From NCBI RefSeq assembly GCF_003945345.1, contig NZ_AP019308.1:1240001-1304000 (forward strand): a stretch of DNA of 64,000 nt, in the 5' to 3' direction. The stretch comes from Paenibacillus baekrokdamisoli (GTDB lineage: Bacteria; Bacillota; Bacilli; Paenibacillales; Paenibacillaceae). Below, in pieces: positions 26,475 through 34,316 of this stretch. The translations under genes were made by a program, and so were the position numbers. The notes under the pieces were generated by a model, which searched no databases, was not told the origin of the DNA, and was given only the letters and a program-made list of their open reading frames with translations. The stretch's first letter is position 1, and every line of letters begins with the position of its first letter.

Positions 26475-27992
26475 ATGACACAAAATGATTCGAATATCCT
26501 GTCATTGTTCCTTGAACAGATCAAACAGATGAAGAGCTACGAAGAAGCGCTAGGCGTTTTGTATTGGGATTTGCGCACTGGAGCGCCGCGTAAAGGAATG
26601 GAAGTAAGGTCAGAGGTGATTGGCAATTTATCCGCACAGTTGTTTAAGTTATCAACAGCACCTGAGCTTGGAGAATGGCTGACTGAGCTGGAGAAGCCAG
26701 CAGTTTATGCCGAGCTAAGCGAGATTAACCAAAGGCTAGTTACGGAAACTCGTAAAGAATATGACCGCAGCATAAAGATTCCGCCGAAGCTTCATCAAGA
26801 ATACGTGGTACTAACTTCACAAGCAGAATCGTTGTGGGAAGAAGCTAAGGAAAAGAACGATTACGCTTCCTTTGAGCTCTATTTAGATAAAATTATTACA
26901 TACAGCAATCAGTTTATCGATCTGTGGGGTGTAAAAGAAGGCTCCCGCTACGATACGCTTCTGGATGCTTACGAGCCAGGCATGACAACTGCCGAGCTGG
27001 ATAAGGTGTTTGGTGGCCTTCGCGAGAAGCTGGTACCTTTGTCTGCCGCAATCGCTGCATCTCCACATCAGCCGAAGACGGACTTTCTGAAGCAGACCTA
27101 TGCAAAGGAAGCGCAAAAGTCATTTAGTTTATTTATTCTTAAACAGATGGGCTTTGACTTTGCTGCTGGTCGACTGGATGAGAGTGCGCATCCGTTTGCA
27201 ACAGGTCTGAATCCGGGTGATGTGCGTATTACGACTCGATATCTAATCGATGATGTAGTGAGCGCGTTGTTTGGAACCATTCATGAAGGCGGTCATGCGC
27301 TGTACGAGCAGAATATTAGCAAAGATCTGATCGGTACCACACTGGCAACCGGAACGTCGATGGGCATTCACGAATCACAATCTCGTTTCTGGGAGAATGT
27401 CATTGGCCGAAGCAAGCCGTTCTGGAATCGGTATTACAAAGATTTGCAGCAGCATTTTCCGAATCAATTGGAAATCCCTGTGGAGGACTTCTACCGGGCT
27501 ACGAATGTCGTGCAGCCATCTCTCATTCGAATTGAAGCTGATGAGCTGACCTATAACCTGCATATCATTATCCGCTACGAAATAGAGAAGCTGATCTTCA
27601 ATGAAGGCGTAAAGGCATCTGAGCTTCCTGCCTTGTGGAATGAGAAGTACAAGGAATACTTAGGAGTTGAGCCAGAGAATGACTCAGAGGGCGTTCTACA
27701 GGATGTTCACTGGTCAGGCGGGGCTTTCGGATATTTCCCTTCGTATTCGCTAGGCAACATGTATGCGGCACAGATCACGAATACACTGGAGACGGAGCTG
27801 CCGAACTTCTGGGAGCTAGTGGAGGAAGGCAATTTACTGCCGATTAAAGAGTGGTTAACCGAGAAGGTGTACCAGTATGGCAAGCTTCGGACACCGTCGG
27901 AGCTTATTATCGCCATAACGGGTAAACCGCTCGATCCCGATCATCTAGTTGCTTATTTGGAGAAGAAGTACAAAGATATTTACAAGTTATAA
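26475..27992 (+). CDS. Metallocarboxypeptidase, M32 family
   Basis: 505 residues, cytoplasmic, all-helical family. The zinc motif H-E-G-G-H lies at H270/E271/H274, followed by the family's E-S-Q-S-R-F-W-E-N (third ligand glutamate) and the late Y-x-x-G-x-x-Y/F-P-S-Y-S-L-G-N segment. Length is normal for M32. It removes C-terminal residues, broad specificity except proline in relatives. RBS AAAGGTGG precedes ATG 26475. A shared terminator follows. Confidence 0.95.
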   Translation: MTQNDSNILSLFLEQIKQMKSYEEALGVLYWDLRTGAPRKGMEVRSEVIGNLSAQLFKLSTAPELGEWLTELEKPAVYAELSEINQRLVTETRKEYDRSIKIPPKLHQEYVVLTSQAESLWEEAKEKNDYASFELYLDKIITYSNQFIDLWGVKEGSRYDTLLDAYEPGMTTAELDKVFGGLREKLVPLSAAIAASPHQPKTDFLKQTYAKEAQKSFSLFILKQMGFDFAAGRLDESAHPFATGLNPGDVRITTRYLIDDVVSALFGTIHEGGHALYEQNISKDLIGTTLATGTSMGIHESQSRFWENVIGRSKPFWNRYYKDLQQHFPNQLEIPVEDFYRATNVVQPSLIRIEADELTYNLHIIIRYEIEKLIFNEGVKASELPALWNEKYKEYLGVEPENDSEGVLQDVHWSGGAFGYFPSYSLGNMYAAQITNTLETELPNFWELVEEGNLLPIKEWLTEKVYQYGKLRTPSELIIAITGKPLDPDHLVAYLEKKYKDIYKL

Positions 27993-28023
27993 TTTGGTTA
28001 AGAATGGATCCTATCGGTGAAGG

Positions 28024-28064
28024 AAAGGCTGCACTTAGCATCATGCTATGTGCAGCCTTTTCTC
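28024..28064. terminator. Bidirectional terminator between M32 peptidase and regulator genes
   Basis: AAAGGCTGCAC pairs with GTGCAGCCTTT (28024-28060), with an inner TAGCAT/ATGCTA pairing. T- and A-runs flank it, and it lies between the convergent stops at 27992 and 28063. Confidence 0.85.
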
Positions 28065-28929
28065 ATGTCCATTTAGATTCTTGCTTCGGTACATCTTTGT
28101 CCATTAGTTGTTTCAGTTTGGATTCTGTTGAAGAGTCTGAGGCAGGTGTGTAGATACTACAGCGCAAATCCGTACTGCCATGCACCTGAAGCGAAGTGAG
28201 ATGGAACAGCATCTTTCCCGCTTTGGCATGTCGAAATTCAATGACGACCTCGGGGGAAGCACTAACTTGGCTTTGCTCCCAGAGACGATGGAAATCAGGA
28301 TGTGCCTGCTTCATCTCCACGAGAAACTTCTCATACCATTCATCCTCGACATATTGACCATAATAAGCACGGAATATAGCTAGAAATCCGCTGACGAAAT
28401 GCTCCCAGTTCACGGCTAGGCGCCTAAATTCTTTGCGCGTGAATAATAAGGAGATCATATTCCGCTCTTCATACGGAATTTGCTCGAAGTTCATGAATAC
28501 ATGTGAAGCTGCTTCATTCCAGCCAACAATCTGGCAGTGTCGGTCAGAGATAATGGTGGGACAGGCACGCAGTTCATATAAGATCCTTTTCAAGGAAGGA
28601 CTAATCTCAGGTCGATCCTCAATGAGATGGCTGGATCCGGCAGCAGACTCGAGGGCTAGGGCATACAGATATTTGCGTTCATCCACCGTTAATTGAAGTG
28701 CAGTTGCTACCGCGTCAAGCACGGATGATGATACTTTAATATCCCGGCCCTGCTCCAGCCACGTGTACCAAGTCGTGCTGACACCTGCCAATTGAGCGAC
28801 TTCTTCTCTTCGGAGACCTGCTGTTCTTCTGCGTGTTCCAGATGGTATTCCAACCGATTGCGGCAGAATCTTCGTTCGCTGCGCTTTCAGAAAGCTGGAT
28901 AAGGCTTGAAGTCTAGCCTGCTGATTCAT
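28063..28929 (-). CDS. Transcriptional regulator: XRE helix-turn-helix plus MmyB-like ligand-binding domain
   Basis: 288 residues. An N-terminal HTH (about 10-80) with G-L-R-R-E-E-V-A-Q-L-A-G-V-S-T-T-W-Y-T-W-L-E-Q-G-R is followed by an MmyB/MLTR-type ligand-binding domain (about 105-270) with the typical W-N-E-A and R-N-M-I-S-L-L-F pattern. From memory, a solved relative of this domain held a fatty acid. The gene is divergent from fabF, with a 14-bp palindrome between them, so it probably controls itself and fabF. The actual ligand is unknown. Confidence 0.85.
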   Translation of the reverse strand: MNQQARLQALSSFLKAQRTKILPQSVGIPSGTRRRTAGLRREEVAQLAGVSTTWYTWLEQGRDIKVSSSVLDAVATALQLTVDERKYLYALALESAAGSSHLIEDRPEISPSLKRILYELRACPTIISDRHCQIVGWNEAASHVFMNFEQIPYEERNMISLLFTRKEFRRLAVNWEHFVSGFLAIFRAYYGQYVEDEWYEKFLVEMKQAHPDFHRLWEQSQVSASPEVVIEFRHAKAGKMLFHLTSLQVHGSTDLRCSIYTPASDSSTESKLKQLMDKDVPKQESKWT

Positions 28930-28966
28930 TCCTGTACCTCTTTTCTCGTTCTTAGGGTAGTACTTA

Positions 28967-28980
28967 TTATACTAGTATAA
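28967..28980. promoter_or_regulatory. Perfect palindrome in the divergent regulator/fabF promoter region
   Basis: TTATACTAGTATAA is a perfect 14-bp palindrome. On the minus strand it overlaps a TATAAT sequence suitable as the -10 of the regulator gene, so it is a good candidate autoregulatory operator. It lies 38 bases from the regulator start and 70 from fabF. Confidence 0.5.
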
Positions 28981-29049
28981 ATGACAACTTGTAATAGGAT
29001 AAAAAGTATGACAACATAACCTCCACAAGCTATTAATAGGGAGGCCATA

Positions 29050-30291
29050 ATGATGGAGAGAGTCGTAATTACGGGAATGGGTGTTATTTCGCCGCTGGGC
29101 AATGACGTGGATACGTACTGGAATCGTCTAATAAAAGGGGAATCGGGTGTTACTTTAATCGATACCTTTGATACTACAAGACATAAAGCCAAGATAGCTG
29201 GTTTGGTGCGAGGCTTTGATGCTGACGCTATTTTTGGACGTAAGGAAGCTCGACGAATGGACCGGTTCTGTCACTTTGCCCTGGCAGCCGCTGAGCAAGC
29301 TATGGAGGATTCGGGCTTGGTACTTGAAAAAGTGGATCGTGAGCGCATGGGTGTGTATGTTGGATCGGGTATCGGGGGTCTTGGTACACTGCTCGAACAG
29401 GATGCGATCCTCCGTGAACGAGGGCCGGAGAGAGTCAGTCCGCTGCTTGTCCCGATGATGATTTCGAACATGGCTGCTGCGATGATTAGTATTCGATATG
29501 GTTCTCAGGGACCGACACTTTCGCCTGTCACAGCCTGCTCGATCGGTAATACTGCAATCGGTGAAGCTTTCCGACTTATTGCGATGGGTGGAGCAGATGT
29601 CATTATTGCAGGTGGATCAGAGGCAGCTATTAATGAAATATCCTTAGCAAGCTTCGGCAACGCAACTGCCCTCTCTACACGGAATGAAGATCCTGCGGGG
29701 GCCAGTCGACCTTATGACTCAGGGCGTGATGGCTTCGTTATTGGGGAAGGTGCAGGGATTCTCGTCTTGGAGTCTTTATCGCATGCTTTACGCAGAGATG
29801 CTCAGATATATGGGGAAGTTACTGGCTATGGGGCCAGCTCGGATGCTTACCATATGGTCGCTACACATCCTGAGGGTATAGGCCCTTATCTGGCGATGAA
29901 ATCGGCTCTTCGTGAAGCGGGAATACAGCCTGATGAAGTCGATGTCATTCATGCACATGCAACAAGTACAGAGCTAGGTGATCGCTCAGAAACGTTGGCG
30001 ATCAAGAAATTATTCGGTGAATCGGCGTATAAGATTCCTGTAACGGCGAATAAGTCGATGATCGGTCATATGCTCGGCGCGGCAGGGGGCGGACAGGCGA
30101 TTTCGTTAGTGAAAAGCTTAAATGATGGCATTATTCCGCCTACGATCAATCAAGAAGAACGTGATGACATATGTGATTTGGATTATGTGCCTAACGTCGC
30201 CCGTAAAGCGAAGCTGAACATCGGAATAAGCAATTCATTCGGCTTTGGCGGACATAATGCAGTGATTGTTCTGCAGTCATACAAAAACTAA
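29050..30291 (+). CDS. fabF: 3-oxoacyl-ACP synthase II (FabF/KAS II-like)
   Basis: 413 residues, cytoplasmic. It condenses malonyl-ACP with acyl-ACP in fatty-acid elongation. The thiolase-fold triad is present: C163 in V-T-A-C-S-I-G-N, H in H-A-H-A-T-S-T, and H in K-S-M-I-G-H-M-L-G-A-A. The C-terminal N-S-F-G-F-G-G-H-N is canonical. It stands alone, not in a fab cluster, and divergent from a putative lipid-binding regulator, so it is probably an accessory or regulated copy. The gene symbol is by homology class. GGGAGG precedes ATG 29050. Confidence 0.88.
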   Translation: MMERVVITGMGVISPLGNDVDTYWNRLIKGESGVTLIDTFDTTRHKAKIAGLVRGFDADAIFGRKEARRMDRFCHFALAAAEQAMEDSGLVLEKVDRERMGVYVGSGIGGLGTLLEQDAILRERGPERVSPLLVPMMISNMAAAMISIRYGSQGPTLSPVTACSIGNTAIGEAFRLIAMGGADVIIAGGSEAAINEISLASFGNATALSTRNEDPAGASRPYDSGRDGFVIGEGAGILVLESLSHALRRDAQIYGEVTGYGASSDAYHMVATHPEGIGPYLAMKSALREAGIQPDEVDVIHAHATSTELGDRSETLAIKKLFGESAYKIPVTANKSMIGHMLGAAGGGQAISLVKSLNDGIIPPTINQEERDDICDLDYVPNVARKAKLNIGISNSFGFGGHNAVIVLQSYKN

Positions 30292-30442
30292 CAGAAGAGC
30301 AGCAACGGAAAAGGCTGCTGCATATATCTGTGAATAGTTGAGGAGAATAATCTACCATATCCTGTGTTGACGCATCCTTCTGGACAAGGGTAGGATAGAG
30401 GAAAAGCCGAATGTGTCGGTCCGAAAGTAAGGAGCAGTACCA

Positions 30443-31435
30443 ATGGGGATTCGCGTAATCAAAACCGCCGTAGCAGCACTTGCTGCTCTATATATAGCGC
30501 ATTATTTAGGCCTGCAGCCTCCTTTGGCTGCAGGCTTGCTTGCTATTCTAGGTGTAGAAGTCACACGCATGAGAGGGCTGAAGAGTGCGTTTGTACGCTT
30601 TATCGCTTCAGTACTCGGGCTTTTCTTTGCTTCACTTTTATTTATGCTGCTGGGCTTTCATCTTTGGACGATATCCATCTTCATATTGGTGACCTTTCCG
30701 ATTCTGTCGAGGTTCTATCTGAAGGATGGTGTTGTGACGAGTTCTGTTATTGTCTTCCATATTTATGCCCGTGAAGAAGTAACAGCTGCACTCATTGGTA
30801 ACGAAATCCTACTGCTGCTTACTGGTCTTGGCTGTGCAACTATTATTAATTTGCTCTATATGCCCAAGGAAGAGAAAAGGCTGACAGAGCTTCGTCGTCA
30901 GACGGAGGAGAAGTTTAGTGTAATCTTCAGTTATATGGCCCAGACACTGCGAACACCTACTATAGTCTGGAATGGTCAGGAGCTGCTGGAAGCGAGTAAG
31001 GTGATTGAGGAAGGACGACGGAGGTCGGAACTCAGCCGAGAGAACCGGATTTGGGGTCAGGACGATGAATATTGGCGGTATTGGCCTACCTATTTTGATA
31101 TGAGACAGCAGCAGTTTGAATCGATTGGACAGATGCTGGTGCAGTTGGCTTTTGTTTATGAGACGCTGCCTCAAGGGGAGCTTGTTGCCGAGCTATTCGA
31201 CCACTTGGCGGATGATGTGAAATCTGATGTCTATGAAGGGGCAGTAGAGCAGAGTTTGACTGAGCTTAAAGAGCGTTTTCGTTCCATGCCGCTGCCTGTA
31301 ACCCGTGAGGAGTTCGAGATTAGAGCCGCAATCCTACGGTTGATGCATGACCTGCTGCGTTATCTGGAAATCGCGAAGCGCTGGAAAAAGCAAAAAGACA
31401 GCCGTAAGGCTGTAACCCGTGGGCAATCTGCTTAG
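30443..31435 (+). CDS. Aromatic acid exporter-like membrane protein (ArAE/DUF939 family)
   Basis: 330 residues. The N-terminal half has about five transmembrane segments in two pairs (about 5-130), with the family's short basic start G-I-R-V-I-K-T. The C-terminal half is a soluble helical domain rich in Arg and Glu. This matches the FUSC-like/ArAE_1 proteins common in Bacillales, thought to export aromatic acids, though substrates are rarely proven. AAGGAG precedes ATG 30443. The tail is basic (K-K-Q-K-D-S-R-K). Confidence 0.82.
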   Translation: MGIRVIKTAVAALAALYIAHYLGLQPPLAAGLLAILGVEVTRMRGLKSAFVRFIASVLGLFFASLLFMLLGFHLWTISIFILVTFPILSRFYLKDGVVTSSVIVFHIYAREEVTAALIGNEILLLLTGLGCATIINLLYMPKEEKRLTELRRQTEEKFSVIFSYMAQTLRTPTIVWNGQELLEASKVIEEGRRRSELSRENRIWGQDDEYWRYWPTYFDMRQQQFESIGQMLVQLAFVYETLPQGELVAELFDHLADDVKSDVYEGAVEQSLTELKERFRSMPLPVTREEFEIRAAILRLMHDLLRYLEIAKRWKKQKDSRKAVTRGQSA

Positions 31436-31520
31436 GCGAACAGTAAGGCAGCGTTTCAACTTACACCTTACTTGTGATTCAAGTTAGCGAATATTTCTCT
31501 TTAGGGAGAGCGGGACTGGA

Positions 31521-31988
31521 TTACATTCCTTCGACGGTTCTGGAATTATCCTCTACTTTCAAAGACATGTAAACGTCTATGAGATCCTCACTTTCAACTT
31601 TAAAACCAAACCGTTCATAAAGACGTCTAGCAGCGCTTCCTTGTAGGACATTTAATGTTACAATTTTTCCTTTTACATCATTTTGTTCAAGCAGATTTTT
31701 TAATACTTGACTGCCGACTCCTTTACCTTGGTAATTGGGATAAATATAAAAATGTTCCAATAAATAGCCATCTAACGTCGGTTTAAAAGCTATGCAGCCA
31801 ACAAAGGAAGAATCTGCCTCGATGATCCAAGTATGAACGGGGTCAAATGCATTACGGAAGCGTTGACGAACCTTCTCTTCATCAAACCTTCCTAACCTAG
31901 TTAAATCATTAAGTAGTACAATTGCCCGTAAATTAGCAATTGCCTCAACATCGGAATTTTGGGATTGGCGAAGAGTAATCTGTTTCAT
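31521..31988 (-). CDS. GNAT-family N-acetyltransferase
   Basis: 155 residues. The acetyl-CoA binding motif A is visible as Y-P-N-Y-Q-G-K-G-V-G-S-Q-V-L, followed by the motif B region R-R-L-Y-E-R-F-G-F. The substrate cannot be predicted. The gene is monocistronic and convergent with the exporter gene at 31435. Its start at ATG 31988 has AGGAGATG upstream on the minus strand. Confidence 0.85.
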   Translation of the reverse strand: MKQITLRQSQNSDVEAIANLRAIVLLNDLTRLGRFDEEKVRQRFRNAFDPVHTWIIEADSSFVGCIAFKPTLDGYLLEHFYIYPNYQGKGVGSQVLKNLLEQNDVKGKIVTLNVLQGSAARRLYERFGFKVESEDLIDVYMSLKVEDNSRTVEGM

Positions 31989-32788
31989 CTAACGTAACAT
32001 CTCCTTATTCATTTTTAAGACAACAAAAGGGTTGAGCCCACTTAAAAATCATTGAAATCATCACCGTTCCGACGACGAGAGAGGCTTGATAACCACAATG
32101 TTTACATTGGTAAAGTGGAATTCTGCGCTTATGTCCTTCGCATATTATAGCGGTTTAATCAGGGAGTATCTATGGTAACGTTGCCGTTTGACCTCTCCAT
32201 GGTATGTTTTTTGCCAACACCAAAACTAGTGGTTGACGACGAAGGTAATCAGATGCTGACGAAGGTAATCAGATGCTGAGCGGACAGGAGAGCTCTTATT
32301 TCAGTCCAATCGCGGTATGTAGGTGGATAAAAGGACAGAGAAGCCGCTATTCTCCGGCAAATCATCTGAAATCAGCTATATTTTAGTTGATAGCGGAACC
32401 TGTGTCCGTTGAACTTGTTTGGAGTCGTGTTTTGATATGAATAGCGCATCCACAGTCCGCTCAGCAAGATTAACGGGAAAAGCTCCTGTTATAGGGGCTT
32501 CTTTCGTCTTTTTTTTCGTTATAACAGAAATTTTCCGTGTTAATTCATTCATTTCCAGCCCATTTAGGTGGATATACTCAAGTTTACTGGGGAGATTCCT
32601 GCTAAATGAACCGCTCAGCCCAAAATCGAGAGAATGAAATGGAGGTTTTCCTGTTATTTCTTATTCAACGCCTGAAATGCTGTGTAGAATCACCTATCAG
32701 CGAAAAAAGAGGCTTAGGCTCGAAACGGGCCCGTTACAAAATAGTCAACCACTGATTATGAGATTGAGCTTTAATTTATAAGTCAATA
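31989..32788. other. Long intergenic stretch without a recognisable gene; includes a tandem duplication
   Basis: About 800 bases with no convincing ORF: the longest (72 codons from 32419) has no ribosome site or family match. It contains a 20-bp exact tandem repeat at 32238-32277 and several similar AT-rich fragments with GCGGA...CAG and GGTGGATA cores (for example near 32280, 32322, 32391, 32568), resembling degenerate dispersed repeats. I see no tRNA or riboswitch. Confidence 0.5.
32238..32277. repeat. 20-bp exact tandem duplication
   Basis: GACGAAGGTAATCAGATGCT occurs twice in direct succession (32238-32257 and 32258-32277), most simply explained by slippage in non-coding DNA. Confidence 0.9.
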
Positions 32789-32818
32789 TTGATTATAGAA
32801 CAAATGTTCCTATATAAT
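32789..32818 (+). promoter_or_regulatory. Sigma-A promoter with LexA (SOS) box in the spacer
   Basis: TTGATT (32789-32794), an 18-base spacer and TATAAT (32813-32818) form a promoter. Inside the spacer, AGAACAAATGTTCC (32797-32810) matches the Bacillus LexA consensus CGAACRNRYGTTYC at 13 of 14 positions. This predicts DNA-damage induction of the YolD-like gene. Confidence 0.75.
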
Positions 32819-32842
32819 AAAAGCACCAATAAAGAGGATGGT

Positions 32843-33193
32843 GTGATCTTGGCGAAGAAATTATCTGTTGAAAGTATGTGGGATGCTAGCAGTGTGCTGC
32901 TGCCTGAGCATAAATTAGCCTTAAATGAATGGGTTCAAATACAACAGAAGCGTGAGCGCATAGATATGGATGAACAGGGGTGGGAGAGCGTGTCACAGGC
33001 TTTGGGCGTATCATTAACGCAGCGCGAAGAGATCACCCTTCATATGTATCATCCGTTTGAAGTGTTGACTGTGGTAGGGATTGTGGATCGAGTTGATCAC
33101 TCGCGGGGTCGTTTCATGGTAGATGGGGAATGGTTCGAGATGAGTGACATTGAGGGTGATGCAATTAAACGGAGACCGAAACAAGCTAATTGA
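32843..33193 (+). CDS. YolD-like protein, predicted SOS-regulated
   Basis: About 116 residues. The L-L-P-E-H-K-L-A-L motif and the length fit the YolD-like family, usually encoded beside Y-family polymerases (UvrX/YqjW) and implicated in the DNA-damage response. Here no polymerase gene is adjacent. GTG 32843 lies 5 bases after GAGG; TTG 32849 is an alternative, and an in-frame ATG at 32789 lies in the promoter and is excluded. The LexA box just upstream supports the assignment. Confidence 0.78.
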   Translation: MILAKKLSVESMWDASSVLLPEHKLALNEWVQIQQKRERIDMDEQGWESVSQALGVSLTQREEITLHMYHPFEVLTVVGIVDRVDHSRGRFMVDGEWFEMSDIEGDAIKRRPKQAN

Positions 33194-33618
33194 ACACCTC
33201 GAAGCTGGGAGATGTGCTGACTCTCTTGCTGGAGGATGTTTGCAAAAAGAAAGTTTGGCGTAAAAAAAGAGCAGATTAGTGATCTTTGAATTCGCAATCG
33301 GCTTTCATATAGTCCATGTTATTGATAGTTACAGCAAGCTAGTCCTACTCTTTACTTGCACTAGCTTATTCCCAGCCTACATGCTGTTGGCTTAGTTAAG
33401 TGGGGTAACATCAATTAATGAAGGCATTTTTTGCAGCCGCATTTTGATCGAGAAACATCTGCATTTATATAGCTTCAAAAAGTAAAAAAGCCAATCGCCA
33501 AGAACGTTAATATCTTGCGGCTGTTGAACATAAATATTTATATGGGACCACTTAATCAACATTTGCCTATGTCCTGCATACACTTTAAATGAATGATTGT
33601 ATGGAGGAGGTTAAAGCG
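33194..33618. other. Intergenic region upstream of cotE
   Basis: About 425 bases with no credible ORF on either strand. The only signals I see are the sporulation-type promoter near 33555-33584 and the cotE ribosome site. Codons on the minus strand from 33583 give only a short unrelated frame. Confidence 0.5.
33555..33584 (+). promoter_or_regulatory. Putative sporulation (sigma-E/sigma-K) promoter of cotE
   Basis: CATACACT (33577-33584) is a full match to the sigma-E/sigma-K type -10 element. ATCAACAT lies 14 bases upstream in the -35 position. The predicted start is about 25 bases before cotE. Bacillus cotE is also transcribed by mother-cell sigma factors. Confidence 0.55.
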
Positions 33619-34179
33619 ATGGCTTATGCAGATAAACAGCTTAAGGCTAGAGAAATCATTACCAAAGCTGTCTGCGGCAAAGGTCGTAAGTTTTCAACAG
33701 TAACTCACAACGTTACGCCGCCTCACCATCCCACTAGTATTTTGGGAGCGTGGATTATTAATCACCAATATGAGGCGGTTCGTTCCGGCGATGGGATCGA
33801 GGTAATCGGTACTTACGATATCAACATCTGGTATTCTTACAACAAAAACTCCCAAACCGACGTAGCAAAAGAAACACTATCGTACGTGGAGCATGTGCCG
33901 CTTTCCTACCTCGATCCGAAGCATCGGGCTTCAACCGAGGAAGTATCGGCAGAATCAACACAAGAGCCTAACTGTGTGGAGGCAAATATTTCGGCTAGCG
34001 GCTCAAGCGTTGTTATTCGTGTAGAGCGTGAGTTCGCAGTCGAGTTAATCGCCGAAACGAAAGTTTGGGTTGCCACTTTGCCGGGCGGCAGTGACGATCT
34101 AGACGGTAAAGGTATCGAGTACGGTGATGATGGTGAATTTGAAGATTTGGATCCGGATCTGCTCGACGACGAGCTGTAA
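33619..34179 (+). CDS. cotE: Outer spore coat morphogenetic protein CotE
   Basis: 186 residues. The sequence begins A-Y-A-D-K-Q-L-K-A-R-E-I-I-T-K-A-V-C-G-K-G and continues with the H-P-T-S-I-L-G-A-W-I-I-N-H pattern of CotE. The C terminus is strongly acidic (D/E-rich last 25 residues), as in characterised CotE. In Bacillus it assembles the outer spore coat. The start is ATG 33619 with GGAGGAGG 8 bases upstream; the in-frame ATG at 33589 is rejected. Position before mutS-mutL is the conserved location. A strong terminator follows. Confidence 0.92.
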   Translation: MAYADKQLKAREIITKAVCGKGRKFSTVTHNVTPPHHPTSILGAWIINHQYEAVRSGDGIEVIGTYDINIWYSYNKNSQTDVAKETLSYVEHVPLSYLDPKHRASTEEVSAESTQEPNCVEANISASGSSVVIRVEREFAVELIAETKVWVATLPGGSDDLDGKGIEYGDDGEFEDLDPDLLDDEL

Positions 34180-34232
34180 TTTCGAAGGTTACAGCGATTT
34201 AATCTATCGTATGCGAGAGCAGGCAAGGATTC

Positions 34233-34256
34233 GAGGGCGCTAGCCCTCTTTTTTTT
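34233..34256 (+). terminator. Terminator of cotE
   Basis: GAGGGC-GCTA-GCCCTC followed by eight T residues, 54 bases after the cotE stop. Confidence 0.92.
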
Positions 34257-34316
34257 GGAAAAATATTGGTTAAAGCTTGGACGAATGACCGCATGCTGAT
34301 AAGGGGGGAGGCTTTG

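Noticed and set aside
32419-32637. 72-codon rightward frame in the long intergenic region
   Set aside because: No ribosome site, low-complexity content and no recognisable domain.
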